The notes: a model not told the origin generated them from the sequence alone. 64,000 nt of DNA from Cacajao melanocephalus (GCA_963573385.1 CAUYLG010070558.1:50733-114732), one strand, 5' to 3'. Counted from the stretch's first letter, positions 1-17,755 are shown. Numbers and translations are program-made.

Positions 1-111
1 GCAAGAGAATTGCTTGAACCCGGGAGGTTGCAGTAAGTAACATTGCACTCCAGCCTGGGTGACAAGAGTGAAATTCCATCTCAAAAAAATAAAAATAAAA
101 AAGCAAAAAGC
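1..111 (+). mobile_element. Alu, 3' part, cut by window edge
   Basis: Right-arm Alu sequence beginning at the 'gcttgaacccgggagg' region, through 'cactccagcctgggtgacaagag' to an A-rich tail (AAAATAAAAATAAAAAA). The 5' part lies outside the window. Confidence 0.93.
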
Positions 112-609
112 CTTTTTTTTTTCCCCCAGAGTAAAAACTTTATAATGAGGTATGAAAAGCAGCTGCAGACTTTTAGCTCTCTCCCTTTTCTTTCATTCCC
201 TCCTCTGGAACATTGGCCCCCTATGGTTGGTTGAGCAGCTTTTCATTGCCTTTATATATTTGGTTTGGGACAAGGAGTGGGATTGTTGTGAGAGGCTATT
301 TTATCTGGCTTTTCTTGTCATTCTCAGCAGGAGTACTCAATGCCAAAGGCTGCTGTATCATACCTGGAAGCAAAAGTGTCAATCTCTTTTTTACTCTTAA
401 AATGAATACCTGGAAACAAAATGGGGATGGGGGTTATATTTATGGTAGCAACCAAAACTAAGAAATACTTCAGAATACATTTTCTTTAGAAGAATATTGA
501 TTCATGCCTACAAAAGCAGTAAAAAAAGAAAAAAGAAAAAAAAAGTATTGAACCCATAAAAAGAAAACCACAAAATCATATTAAAAGATAGAAAACAATA
601 TTTGATAGA
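112..609. other. AT-rich stretch without recognised gene
   Basis: No gene or RNA recognised. The small open frames here have no family resemblance. The part from about 520 is very A-rich and may already belong to the degenerate L1 that follows. Confidence 0.5.
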
Positions 610-780
610 ATGAAAAGATACATCATGTTTTTGTATTAAAAGATATAAATTCATTAAAATGTCAGTTCTTCAAAATTACTATGTAAATTTCATGTAGTTC
701 CAGCTAAAATATTAATAAATTTCTTCTTTTTTAAAGAATTGTCAAAAGTATGAAAAATAAGAACAGAGGGGAGACCTGTT
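610..780 (+). mobile_element. L1 ORF2 fragment (old L1M type)
   Basis: The stretch around 'aaaatgtcagttcttc' followed by a diverged 'attcaatgcaattcc'-like segment and 'gaattgtcaaaagtatgaaaaataag' matches the sense strand of the 3' half of L1 ORF2. It has many stops and cannot code. Confidence 0.6.
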
Positions 781-1325
781 CTCCAGAAATCAAGATTGGC
801 TAGAAAACCACCAATCAGAGCAATTGGCAGCGGAGACTGCTAGTCTACCCTCAGTATTCATTCTTCCTTAGAAACCTACATCTACATCTGGGTACCCAGC
901 CACTTAGAATAAAAACCACATCTCCTAGCCCATCTTCAGACTTAGTGTGGCTATGTGAGTGAGTTCTGGCAAATGAAATACAGGCAGAAGTGTCCTGTGC
1001 AACTTCAGAAAATGTCCTTAGACGGGGAGAGACGTCTTTCTTTGTCCCTTTCGCCTTTTGTTGGTTGGAAAGCAGCCATTTTGGCTGGAGCTGGAGCAGC
1101 CATCTTAGAGTAGGAGAGAAAAGCCATATATTGAGGTGGAAGAATAACAAGACAGAAGGAGCCTGGGTCCCTGAAACTGTGGAAGGGACCCAGGACTTAT
1201 CTCTGGACTTCATTTATGAGAGACAGAAATAAATGTTTATTTAGTTTAAGCCACTATTTATCTTTTCTGTCAATCACAAGCAAACGTGATTCTAATTGAT
1301 ATTAAATTTGGTACCTGGAAAGAGA
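781..1325 (+). mobile_element. Probable ancient LTR-like repeat
   Basis: Contains 'cttagtgtggctatgtgagtgag', 'ttctggcaaatg' and a 3' end 'gaaataaatgtttatttagtttaagccact', a layout seen in old MaLR-type elements (polyadenylation-like AATAAA, then a 'taagccact' end). The subfamily is not certain. Confidence 0.45.
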
Positions 1326-1451
1326 GTACTGCAAGTGACAGAACCTAAATGCTTAATAAGTGAATGCAGGTGGGTGGCAGATGGCAAGGACTCAGACATT
1401 GCTGACTGAGAAGCTTGTGATCCTTGTTATGCAGTAGTCAAACATTTGATC

Positions 1452-1927
1452 ACAACCTTGTGTTTCAGTTAGCTATTATTGTGTGGCAAACTACCTCCAA
1501 ACTTAATGGGTTAAAACAAGTGTTTTATTACCTCTCACCATTCTGTGGGTTGACTGTGATCACTGGGTGTTTCTCCTGGATCTCACAGATGTATTTCATG
1601 AGGTTGTGGTCAGATTGAAGCTGGGATGAATATCCAAGTTGGCCTCATTCACGTATGTGGCCCCAGGATGGCGAAAAGCTGTGACCTCTCCTTCCATGCC
1701 TTCCATGTGGCTTAGCTTGGGCATCTTAACATGGCGGCTGGATCCCAAGAATGCAGAAGTGGAAGACCTTCTTAAGGGTTAGGCCTAGAACTGACAAGTA
1801 TCACTGCCACATTCTATTGGTTACAGTGAGTCACAGGCCCAGCCCAGATGTTAAAGGGAGGATACTACACATGGCTGTGAATACTGGTGACATGGCTTTC
1901 TGGGGACAATCTTCAGACAATAGCTAA
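1452..1927 (-). mobile_element. Ancient LTR (MaLR-like), antisense
   Basis: Starts 'cagttagctattattgtgtggcaaactacc', runs through 'atgaggttgtggtcag', 'aacatggcggctgg' and 'cacattctattggttac', and ends 'ggacaatcttcagacaatagct'. This order is that of an antisense mammalian LTR of the MLT1-like class. No internal retroviral genes are present. Confidence 0.6.
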
Positions 1928-2004
1928 CTCACCTTGGAAGGCAGCTCATGGACTGACTAAGGTAGCAATGCAATGCAGCCATGTAGAAATAATCAGGAAA
2001 TTCA

Positions 2005-3785
<1,781 letters not shown>

Positions 3786-4190
3786 ATAGCCTTTTTACAC
3801 AGTACAAAAAACTCCACGTGCCAGCCAAGCAGCCCATTCCACATTCAATGACTGGTGACAGCAGCAAGCATTTTTGAGATTACATTTTTAGTTTTATGCT
3901 TTAAAAGTAGGAATATGAGTAATTTAGACATGAACTCTAGTATTCTAGTCATAACATGGCATAAATCCCAACTCTTTATAGGTAAATATCCCTGATCAGG
4001 AGGAACTCTCAGAAATAGCCGGTATCAGACAGGGCTTTTGGTTGTACACACAGAAAGTTGGGTGTTGCTTAAGTAAAAAGTATGTTCTCTCTCTCTGCCC
4101 CTGTTCTTCATGTGTCTGCTTCATTCTCTCCTACCTACCAGCCCTAGGAGAAAAAAAAATCCCAGGGAAGGATACTGATTGGCCCAGCTT
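3786..4190. other. Unassigned non-coding stretch
   Basis: No gene, RNA or clear repeat recognised between two Alus. Confidence 0.5.
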
Positions 4191-4210
4191 CTGTCATGTG
4201 CTTATCTTCT

Positions 4211-4507
4211 GTTTGTTTGTTTGTTGTTGTTTTTGAGATAGAGTCTTGCTCTGTCACCCTGGCTGGAGTGCAATAGCGCGATCTCAGCTCACTGCAACCT
4301 CTCCCTCCCTGCTTCAAACAATTCTCTCCTTCCGAGTAGCTGGGATTACAGGCGTGTGCCAACACGCCCATTTAATTTTTGTATTTTTAGTAGAAACAGG
4401 GTTTCACCATGTTGACCAGGCTGGCCTCGAACTCTTGACCGAAAGTGATCCACCCACCTTGGCATCCCAAAATGCTGGGATTACAGGCATAAGCCACAGT
4501 GCCCAGC
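4211..4507 (-). mobile_element. Alu, antisense, with perfect 20-bp target duplication
   Basis: (TTTG)n tail remnant at the left, then 'gagatagagtcttgctctgtc', ending 'cacagtgcccagc'. The same 20-base word, ctgtcatgtgcttatcttct, sits at 4,191-4,210 and 4,508-4,527, a textbook target-site duplication that dates this as a comparatively recent insertion. Confidence 0.97.
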
Positions 4508-4527
4508 CTGTCATGTGCTTATCTTCT

Positions 4528-4906
4528 AACCAATGGGCAGGTTCTATTTCCTACAAAAGGGTAGGTGGGGAGGAAGGGTTGCTGGGAGGACTTAAATAAT
4601 AGCCTACACATTTGAGTGGAGACAGCAAGGTTCCAGGGAGCAGAATTTTACTGGGAAGGAGTTACTGGAATGGCTACTTTGGTTACGTAAATATAACATA
4701 AATTGATACCAGTGTTCTGGGAGAAGGGTGATACAGGCCTCTGGTGTCTTAAGGAAGACCTCGCCTCTTACACGTTGATCTGGTCCCTGGGAAGGAAGTA
4801 GAAAACTTTACATCCCAGCCAGTGAGCCTCCCAGAAGCACTGAGGTCATATTGCTATAACATTCTTGGTTGATTGAGCTGGTACTAGCTGAACCTGTAGG
4901 AAAAGA
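4528..4906. other. Unassigned non-coding stretch
   Basis: Single-copy looking sequence between the Alu and the LTR; nothing recognised. Confidence 0.5.
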
Positions 4907-5483
4907 TGTGAGGGCCTCAAAGTCTCTCACTATAAGGAATACTGGAAACATGTTATAGTGAACCCCAGGTTTCTCTTCAAAGAATCAGTATGTCAATAGG
5001 TTCAGCTCTCTTATTCTTTAATTCTCTATTTTAAAGTTTAACTTCCTTGTAATTCCAGTAAACAACCTTCTCTACAGGTTCTAATCAGTAACTCACATCT
5101 GCTTCCCCTCCCCACCCTGGCTTCATCCTGACTCATCCTGGTCACCTGATCACCCCTGGCTACCTGCTGTAACATGCCAGTAACTGTCCTTCCCGCCAAA
5201 ACACCCACCCTGCCACTCCAGTTCGGACACCTGCTCTTTTTAAAATAGCCAATCAAGATTAGTCTAGCTTGTGCAGTCTAACCCTAGCCAATAGGGGACA
5301 ACACAGCAGTAGGGACAACCCCCATCAGGCATAAGTACCCGTTACCCCCTCGTCCAAGCGTGCAGTGGCCATCATTGCTCCATCTGTGCACCCCACACCC
5401 TTCTTTAGAAGTAAACTGCCTTGCTGAGAGGACTTATCTTCGAGTGCTATTTCTTTTGTGGCATCAAAATTTTACTTATAACA
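4907..5483 (+). mobile_element. Probable solo LTR of a class I endogenous retrovirus
   Basis: Starts TG ('tgtgagggcctcaaag') and ends CA ('acttataaca'), about 577 bases. It contains 'agccaat' boxes (about 5,247 and 5,286) and an AGTAAA polyadenylation-like signal near 5,411 ('agtaaactgcc'), the normal order of U3 and R. No gag, pol or env sequence adjoins it, so it looks like a solo LTR. I did not see a convincing flanking target duplication. Confidence 0.6.
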
Positions 5484-5800
5484 AACATATGCCTTGCTTC
5501 TGCTCAGCTCATGGCTGGAGCTGGAGCTCCATGCCTCCCTCTCCTCCCTCCATTGAGAATGAATTTCTATGTTTCGAGAATACATACGGTGACTGAACAG
5601 GAGAAAGGAACTCAGAGAACCCAGCCTGCTCATCTGGCTGGGAGCAGCACTCATTAGGAGGACCTGAGTTGGAAGAGCCCCTGTGATCTGTTTAGGGATG
5701 TGAATCAGCCATGGTCCAGGGATCCTTGCACTTGGTGGAATTTGGAAGCAGGACTATCCTCTTAGAGTGGAATAAGCCTCCAGAGTTCTTGGACAATTCT
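5484..5800. other. Unassigned non-coding stretch
   Basis: No gene or repeat recognised. The open frames on both strands are short and unsupported. Confidence 0.45.
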
Positions 5801-5814
5801 AGGTCTGGTGGCCA

Positions 5815-6015
5815 AGAGAGATATGTCAAAACCCTACTATAAAAGAGAGATAAATCAACTGACCATATGGTCCAGCAATCCACTTCTGGGGATATACACA
5901 CACGAGTTGAAAGCAGGGACTTGAACAGATGTTTGTACCTCCATATTTATAGCAGCATTATTCACAATAGCCAATAGGTGGGAGCAATCCAAGTGTCTGT
6001 CAATGGACCCCTCTT
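5815..6015 (+). mobile_element. L1 3' ORF2 fragment
   Basis: The order 'accatatggtccagcaatccac', 'ggggatatacacac', 'gcagcattattcacaatagccaa' and 'caagtgtctgtcaatgga' is the well-known 3' part of L1 ORF2 in sense orientation. Indels and stops make it non-coding. It is interrupted at the right by an Alu. Confidence 0.85.
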
Positions 6016-6028
6016 CAGAATAATGCTT

Positions 6029-6376
<348 letters not shown>

Positions 6377-6439
6377 TAGAATTAAAAAGTTTGAAAGTTA
6401 ATCATGCAAATTGGGTCATTCTCGTCATACCCAATTAAA

Positions 6440-6825
6440 ACAGAGTCAAGAAGCCAGGGAGAGAAAACACTCAGGACATATTACATTGCACTGGAATATA
6501 ATTCCCTGCAAGCCTGGCTGCTGAAACTGCCTGCTATAACCTGAGACCAGTTTGATCTATAACTGCTGAGGTAACTTGCTGAAACTCTAGAAGTAATTTT
6601 GCCCACTGCCATAGCTGACCAATCAGAACTTGCCAACTCCCCAGAACCTTCCTCGTGCCAAGGAACTTTCTCGGAGAGCAATATGTAACATTTCTCTTTT
6701 TTATAAAATCTCCAACCTTCTCTTTGCTCTTTGGACATATTGAAGAGTACCCAGTGTGCATGTATGCCCCAAATTGCAATTCTTTTTTCTCAAATTAAAT
6801 GTAAAATTTAGAGATTTGTCTCTAC
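6440..6825 (+). mobile_element. Probable solo LTR (class I ERV-like)
   Basis: Contains a CCAAT motif in 'ctgaccaatcagaac' (6,627-6,641), a TATA-like 'tttttataaaat' about 60 bases later, and a downstream 'gcaattcttttttctcaaattaaatg' region resembling an R/U5 polyadenylation zone. These are the usual LTR promoter pieces. The exact subfamily and ends are not certain. Confidence 0.5.
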
Positions 6826-6844
6826 TTAATTATTATTGTTATTA

Positions 6845-6974
6845 CTATTATTATTTTTACAGACATGATCTCCCTATGTTGCCCAGGCTGGTCTTAAACT
6901 CCTGGGCTCAAACAATCCTCTGGCCACCTCCCAAAGATTTCCGATTACAGGCATAAACTACCAAGCCTGGGCTG
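6845..6974 (-). mobile_element. Alu left-arm monomer (FLAM-like), antisense
   Basis: About 130 bases from 'acagacatgatctccctatgttgcccaggctgg' to 'ccaagcctgggc'. Only one arm is present, with an AT-rich (TTA)n head, as in the fossil left Alu monomers that predate dimeric Alu. Confidence 0.75.
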
Positions 6975-7390
6975 TCGTGACATTTTTATTTTGACTTCAA
7001 CAACAAAAAAACCCTAATATGTATGACTGAAATGTAATTATCATGATATTTTAAAAAGCATACTTGAGATATAGTAACATATGTGCTTCTTTCTTCACAC
7101 ATTCAACCAGACCTAGCAGCAGCTATAATAAATCCTAATTTTGAAGGAATAATGAGTATGAAGAATATTTAAAGATATCTGTAACAATTGTAATGTAGTG
7201 TGAAAATAGCTGTGAATTCTGTTAATGACAGTCATAGTTACTACCAATACTACTGCAGTTGGTTGACTACATTTGTAACTGAAGGAAATGCTAATTTTCA
7301 TTGTACGTGAGAAAAGAAAATAACTTTTATCTGAGGAATGCAAGTTCTTTTAAATTATCAGGTCCAGGAAGACATTAAAATGAGACAGTA
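6975..7390. other. Unassigned AT-rich stretch
   Basis: No gene or repeat recognised. Confidence 0.45.
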
Positions 7391-7698
<308 letters not shown>

Positions 7699-7795
7699 CT
7701 ATGCACCCCCCAAAAATTAAAAAAAGAAAGAGACAGCAATCTCATTCTACTTCTCAATTGAGCTATGTATTCATCTCTTAGAACTGCTTGCTATT

Positions 7796-8103
<308 letters not shown>

Positions 8104-8720
8104 CTTGCTTGCTATTGCCACAAGTAGCTAGAAGTTAACCTAATAATGCCACATTGAACCCTGTAACCCTCACCCTATAGCTTGACAATGTATAGCCAAT
8201 TGCTAATCAATGTTATTTCTGTAATCCAGTGAGAATTCCTGACAACTTTGCATTTGCACATTTCCCGTCCCCTTTTTTTTGCCTTGGAAAATCCACTTGT
8301 GGCTGGGCGCGGTGGCTCACGCCTGTAATCCCAGCACTTTGGGAGGCCAAGGCGGGTGGATTGCCTAGCTCAGGAGTTCGAGACCAGCCTGGGCAACACG
8401 GTGAAACCTTGTCTCTACTAAAATACAAAAAATTAGCCAGGTGTGGCGGCAAGTGCGTGTAGTACCAGCTACTCAGGAGGCTGAGGCAGGAGAATTACAA
8501 GAACCAAGGAGGCGGAGGTTGCAGTGAGCCGAGATCGCACCACTGCACTCCAGCCTGGGCAACAGAGCGAGACTCAGTCTCAAAAATAAAAAAAATCTAC
8601 TTGTAACTGCTCCTAATTGGAATGTGTATTCACGGCAACTTTAATCTACGCTCCTGAGTTCTGAGCTTGGCCCATTTCTCTACTCATTTTGCCTCAGCTT
8701 CTTTTTAAGTTGACAAGGGT
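8104..8720 (+). mobile_element. Probable LTR fragment split by an Alu
   Basis: 'tagccaattgctaatcaatg' (CCAAT-like), then after the inserted Alu 'tctacttgtaactgctcctaattgg', 'gtattcacggcaacttt' and 'tctactcattttgcctcagc'. The order resembles the promoter and R/U5 region of a class I ERV LTR. The sequence on both sides of the Alu joins smoothly once the Alu and its duplication are removed. Confidence 0.5.
8301..8595 (+). mobile_element. Alu (S/Y-like), full length
   Basis: Near-consensus 'ggctgggcgcggtggctcacgcctgtaa' start and A-rich tail. Target duplication 'aaatccacttgt' on the left and 'aaatctacttgt' on the right. It retains several CpGs, which suggests a fairly young copy. Confidence 0.96.
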
Positions 8721-8810
8721 TAGAGAATATTAAAATGTAATTCTTTCCCCATCCAAGTTCACAGACCTAATGAATTACATGAGTCAGTGGATTCCACATT
8801 AAAATGCCAT

Positions 8811-8976
8811 TTTTTTTTAAGAGACAGGGTCTTGGTCTGTTACCGAGGCTGGAGTGCAGTGGGACGATCAGAGTGCAGTAGCTTTCTGTAGCTTTGACCT
8901 CCTGGGCCCAGGTGATCTTCCTGCCTTGGCCTCCCAAAGCACCGAGATTACAGATGTGAGCCATTGTACCTGGCCT
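8811..8976 (-). mobile_element. Alu monomer (FRAM-like), antisense
   Basis: Right-arm-like start 'gagacagggtcttggtctgttac', directly followed by 'gacctcctgggcccagg' and a 'cattgtacctggcc' end in 166 bases. One arm only, so either a free right-arm monomer or an internally deleted Alu. Confidence 0.75.
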
Positions 8977-9261
8977 AAAATATCTTTTTCTAGGGTTGGT
9001 GCTCATAAGCACTATGATATCTGCTCCGCTTATTAAAGTGACCCTGCTTTCCGGCAGTTGCCTGGCATCCCAACTGCCTGCAGCACAGCATATTCAGATG
9101 CATCTGTCTGAACACAGCTCAAACACCATCAGCTCCAGGAAGTGCTGCCAGAACCCCTAGGGTTCTCTGCTGAGCTATAAGCTTCCTCCAGCCTCCCATA
9201 GTCAAGGGCTTCTCTTTATTATACCACAAGGTAATGTCACTGTTCATGTACTCTTAAATCT
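8977..9261. other. Unassigned non-coding stretch
   Basis: Nothing recognised. Confidence 0.4.
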
Positions 9262-10335
<1,074 letters not shown>

Positions 10336-10394
10336 TCTATGTATATTTAAATATGTACAAAGTATTTATAGAAGAACACATAAGAAACTCCATG

Positions 10395-11275
<881 letters not shown>

Positions 11276-11322
11276 AACTGAATGGTTTGAATGGTTGGAG
11301 AATATGAATGGGAATGAGGAGA

Positions 11323-11613
11323 TTTTTTTTTTTTCTGAGACAGGGTCTCACTCTGTCACCCAGTCTGGAGTGGAGTGATGGGATCATAGCTCACTGCAGC
11401 CACTATATCCCAGGTTCAAGCAATCCTCCCACCTCAGCCTCCTGAGTAGCTGGGACTACAGCTGCTTGCCCCTGTGCCAGCTAATTTTATTTTAGAAGAG
11501 ACAAAGTGTTGCTATATTGTTCAGGGTGGTCTCAAACTCCTGAGCTCCAGTGATCCTCCCACCTTAGCCTCCCAAAGTGCTGAGATTATAGGTGTGAGTC
11601 ATTATGCCTGTCC
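11323..11613 (-). mobile_element. Alu (J-like), antisense
   Basis: T-run then 'ctgagacagggtctcactctg', ends 'cattatgcctgtcc'. Diverged copy; partial flanking duplication around 'aggaga...tttt'. Confidence 0.9.
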
Positions 11614-11782
11614 AGGAGAGAGATTTTAATTCACCCTTTTGTATCATTTGAATTTTGAATCTTGTGATTGTATTAACTATTTATTCTCCTCAAAAAAGTA
11701 TGCTACATTCAATGCATAAAATAAATATCTATTTTTGAACATAAAGAGTGCAATTTTTAAGGGAATCCATCATTACCATTGA

Positions 11783-12090
<308 letters not shown>

Positions 12091-12103
12091 TACCATTGAT
12101 TTT

Positions 12104-12265
12104 TAAATAAACTTTTCTTAAAGCGAAACATATCCACAGAAATGTACACAATGGTAATAGTACAGCTTGATGAATTTTTGTAAAGGGAACACACCTGCAT
12201 CACTATACCCAGCTCAAGAAACACCACCAGTCTCTTGCGTGCCCTTAGTTAGTTGCTACCCACAG
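12104..12265. mobile_element. L1 3' end fragment (L1M type)
   Basis: 'atgtacacaatggtaatagtacagcttgatgaattttt' followed by 'cacctgcatcac' and 'ctcaagaaacaccaccag' resembles the 3' UTR of old L1M elements. Moderately sure. Confidence 0.5.
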
Positions 12266-12900
12266 AAGTGTATAAATGTATAGCTGGTCTCTGGATTCAA
12301 CCAACAATGGACTGGAAATATTCAGAAAAAAAAATCTACAAAGTTTCTTCCAAAAACCAAAACTTGAATTTGCCTGTGCTGAGTACTATATTGAATCCAC
12401 GTGAATGAAGTGTTGTGTAGGCGTTATATTAGGTATTATAAGTAATCTAGATATGATTTAAAGTATATGAGAGGATGTGCATTAGGCTATATACAGATAG
12501 TACAGCAATATTTTATTTATTTTATTTTATTTTGAGATGGAGTCTCTCTCTGTCACCCAGATTGGAGGGCAGTGGCACAATCTGGCTCACTGTAGCCTCT
12601 GCCTCCTGGATTCAAGCGATTCTCCTGCATCAGCCTTCCCAGTAGCTGGGATTATAGGCATATGCACTATGCCTGGCTAATTGTTGTATTTTTAGTAGAA
12701 ACAGAGTTTTGCCATGTTGGCCAGGCTGGTCTTAAACTCCTGATCTCAGGTGATCCACCCATCTCGGCCTCCCAAAGTGCTAGGATTACATAAGTGAGCC
12801 ACCACACCTGTCCAACGCCATTTTATATAAGGGATTTGAGCATCTATAGATTTTTGTATCCATGGGGATCCTGGAACCCCTGCCCCCAACCCCATTGTAC
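12266..12900 (-). mobile_element. Tigger-like DNA transposon, split by an Alu
   Basis: 'gattcaaccaacaatgg...' with 'ggaaatattcagaaaaaaaa' at one side, then 'aggtattataagtaatctag', and after the Alu 'ccattttatataagggatttgagcatctatag' and 'tatccatggggatcctggaacc'. This is the order of a non-autonomous TcMar-Tigger element. No transposase frame remains. Confidence 0.75.
12511..12813 (-). mobile_element. Alu inside the Tigger element
   Basis: (TTTTA)n head, 'gagatggagtctctctctg', ends 'accacacctgtcc'. Flanks 'gcaatattttat' and 'cgccattttat' are a mutated target duplication and rejoin the Tigger sequence. Confidence 0.93.
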
Positions 12901-13025
12901 ATATTTACATATAGTAAATGTATTTGCAGTTATTGTTTTTAATTTAAATATACTGTTCTGGTAACAGAAAAGCGTTCATTTTGTCCCCACTAAATACATT
13001 TGAACAAGTATTTAAAGCATGTTAT

Positions 13026-13332
13026 TTTATTTTATTTATTTATTTTTTGGAGACAGGGTCTCAAGTGTTACCCAGGCTGGCATGCAGTGGCTTAATCACA
13101 GCTCACTGCAGCCTCAGACTCCTGGGCTCAAGGAATCTTCCTGCCTCAGCTTCTTGAATAGCTGGGACCACCCACGCATGCCACAACACCCAGCTAATTT
13201 TTACATTTTTTTATGGAGATGAGGTCTCACTACATTGCTTAGGCTGGTCTCAAACTCCAGAACTTAAGCTACCCTCCCACCTCAGCCTCCCAGAGCACTA
13301 GGATTACAGAAGTGAGCCACCACGCCTGGCCA
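13026..13332 (-). mobile_element. Alu (J-like), antisense
   Basis: (TTTA)n head, 'ggagacagggtctcaagtg', ends 'accacgcctggcc'. Target duplication atgttatttta at 13,019-13,029 and about 13,336-13,346. Confidence 0.93.
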
Positions 13333-13964
<632 letters not shown>

Positions 13965-14321
13965 TTGGATTGGCAGTTTAGAGCAACTCTTCAGACCAAG
14001 GTAATCTGACAGTCCCCAGCCTGGATAGCACTTATCAAGTCACCCTCGTGCCTGGTAGATGATTTCCACCAACAGCCTGTCCTTCATGGAGAGGAGATGG
14101 GTTTGGATGGGGAGTTGGGAGGGGCAGCTGAAGGTTCTCTCCAACAACCAGCTATTACAGATTGTGGCTTTGGCATTCTCAAAACTCAATATTTGGAAGG
14201 ACCCTGGGCCTGCCCATATGGCTGAAGTCCTGAAGTCCAAATTCTCCGGAGCCTCTCCCTCCTCTTAGGTCCTGTTGAAGAAGGTATCATATATGGGTTT
14301 TCAATAAAAACTAGGGTACAA
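13965..14321. other. Unassigned non-coding stretch
   Basis: Short open frames on both strands without recognisable domains. Confidence 0.4.
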
Positions 14322-14548
14322 GGCTGGGTGCAGTGGCTTGCGCCTATAATCCCAGCACTTTGGGAAAGCAAGGCGGATGGATCATGAGGTCAGGATATCG
14401 AGACCATCCTGGACAATGTGGTGAAACCCTGTCTCTACTAAAATACAAAAAAAAAAATTAGCCAGGCTTGGTGGCAAAGTGAGCCGAGATCGCACCACTG
14501 CATTTCAGCCTGGCAACAGAGCAAGACTCTGTCTCAAAAACAAACAAA
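14322..14548 (+). mobile_element. Alu with internal deletion
   Basis: Normal left arm and linker, but after 'ttagccaggcttggtggc' the sequence jumps directly to 'aaagtgagccgagatcgc', losing about 75 bases of the right arm. (AAAC)n tail. Confidence 0.93.
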
Positions 14549-14695
14549 TTAGGGGACATGGCCACAGGTACACTGGAGATCACAGGCTGTGTGACCCACC
14601 AGTGTGAGCAGGCACAGAGAAGAAGACAGGAGGAAACATATCCAGTGCAATGGAAAGCCTTGGAGAGTTTGACATGATGTGACTCACTGTTTCGC
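14549..14695 (-). mobile_element. L2 fragment, antisense
   Basis: 'atggaaagccttggagagtttgacatgatgtgactcact' is the antisense L2 landmark also seen at about 10,030-10,070. Confidence 0.55.
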
Positions 14696-14770
14696 CTCAC
14701 CTCCGCCTCGCCTCCGCCTCCGCCTCCGCCTCGCCTCCGCCTCCGCCTCGCCTCCGCCTCCGCCTCGCCT
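14696..14770. repeat. CCTCCG/CCTCG-rich minisatellite
   Basis: About 75 bases made of alternating CTCCGC and CTCGC blocks with a roughly 17-base higher-order period. Very GC- and CpG-rich in an otherwise AT-rich repeat field. It is followed by (TTTC)n and poly-T. The minus-strand open frame across it is low-complexity and not a gene. Confidence 0.95.
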
Positions 14771-14802
14771 TCTTCACTCTGCTCTTCTCTTTCTTTCTTT
14801 CT

Positions 14803-14968
14803 TTTTCTTTTTTTTTTTTTTTTGGCAGGGTCTTACTCTGTAGCCCAGGCTGGAGTACAGTGGTGCTATCAAAGCTCACTGTAATCTTGAATTCCTGGGC
14901 TGAAGTGATCTTCCTCCTCAGCCTCCTAAAGTGCTGGAATTTCAGGCGTGAGCCACCATGCCTAGCCT
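14803..14968 (-). mobile_element. Alu monomer (FRAM-like), antisense
   Basis: (TTTCT)n/poly-T head, 'ggcagggtcttactctgtagc', then a single arm to 'catgcctagcc'. About 145 bases without the tail. Confidence 0.8.
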
Positions 14969-14976
14969 GAATAATG

Positions 14977-15270
14977 TTTTTTTTTTTTTTGAGACAGAGT
15001 TTCGCACTGTCACTCAGGCTGTAGTGCAGTGGTGCCATCTCGGCTCACTGCAATCTCTGCCTCCTGTATTCAAGCAATTCTCTTGCCTCAGCCTTCTGAG
15101 TAACTGGGACTACCGGCGTGCGCCACCATACCCAACTAATTTTTTTGTATCTTTAGTAGAGATGGGGTTTCACCATGTTCACCAAAATGGTCTCGATCTC
15201 TTGACCTCATGATCCGCCCACCTCAGTCTCCCAGAGTGCTGGGATTACAGGCATAAGCCACCATGCCCCT
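14977..15270 (-). mobile_element. Alu, antisense, adjoining the monomer
   Basis: T-run, 'gagacagagtttcgcactg', ends 'accatgcccct'. Flanked by 'cctgaataatgttttt' and 'cctgaatcatgttttt', a 16-base target duplication with one change. The duplicated target includes the end of the older monomer. Confidence 0.96.
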
Positions 15271-15275
15271 CCTGA

Positions 15276-17080
<1,805 letters not shown>

Positions 17081-17155
17081 TGCCATTGCACTCCAGTCTG
17101 GACAACACAGGGAGACCCCGTATCAATCAATCAATCAATCAATCAGTCAATAAGT
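17081..17155 (+). mobile_element. Alu 3' end fragment with (AATC)n tail
   Basis: 'tgccattgcactccagtctgg' followed by 'gagaccccgtatc' and six AATC units; only the last 50 bases of an Alu remain. Confidence 0.8.
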
Positions 17156-17299
17156 AAAACTGTTATTAGTTGAGGTCATGGACTTGGATTGATTCTTCTG
17201 CCAGGGATTGGCGGAGAGTAGGCACTTGCTAAATATCTGCTGAATGGACAGATAGAGAGATGGATAAACAAAGGAGATATTAAAACATGGGCCACAAGC

Positions 17300-17422
17300 T
17301 GGGAGCCTTTACTAGGTAAACACTAACCAGTACACAATCAACAGAAAAAAATGAAACTTACAACAGTAAAGCTGCACACGGTGAAAGTTTTTATTGATAA
17401 TAATCAAATAAATCTCCTTGAC
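17300..17422. repeat. Unidentified interspersed repeat, copy 1
   Basis: 'aatcaacagaaaaaaatgaaac' with 'taaagctgcacacggtgaaag' closely parallels 26,645-26,705 ('aatcaacacaaaataaaac', 'taaagctacacatggtgaaat'). Two copies in one window mean a repeat family that I cannot name. Confidence 0.5.
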
Positions 17423-17438
17423 AAAACATTAATCAGCA

Positions 17439-17740
17439 GGCCAGGCATAGTGGCTCCTACCTGCAATCTCAGCATTTTGGGAGGCCAAGGTGGGAAGATC
17501 ACTTGAGCCCAGGAGTTCCAGACCAGCCTTGGCAACATGGCGGAACCCCATCTCTACAAAAATACAAAAATTAGCTAGGTGTGGTGATGTACACCTGTAG
17601 TCCCAGCTACTCAGGAGGCTGAGGTGGGAGGATCACCTGAGCCCAGGCAGCTCGAGGCTGTGACAAGCCATGATCATGCCAGTCTGGGTGACAGAGTGAG
17701 ACTCTGTCTCAACAAAACCAAACCAAACCAAACCAAAACA
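17439..17740 (+). mobile_element. Alu (J-like) with (AACCA)n tail
   Basis: 'ggccaggcatagtggctcctac' start, tail of AACCA units. Target duplication 'aaaacattaatcagca' / 'aaaacataaatcggca'. Confidence 0.95.
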
Positions 17741-17755
17741 AAACATAAATCGGCA

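Noticed and set aside
14697..15038. Minus-strand frame rich in Glu/Ala/Arg
   Set aside because: Translation of the CCTCCG minisatellite and simple repeats.
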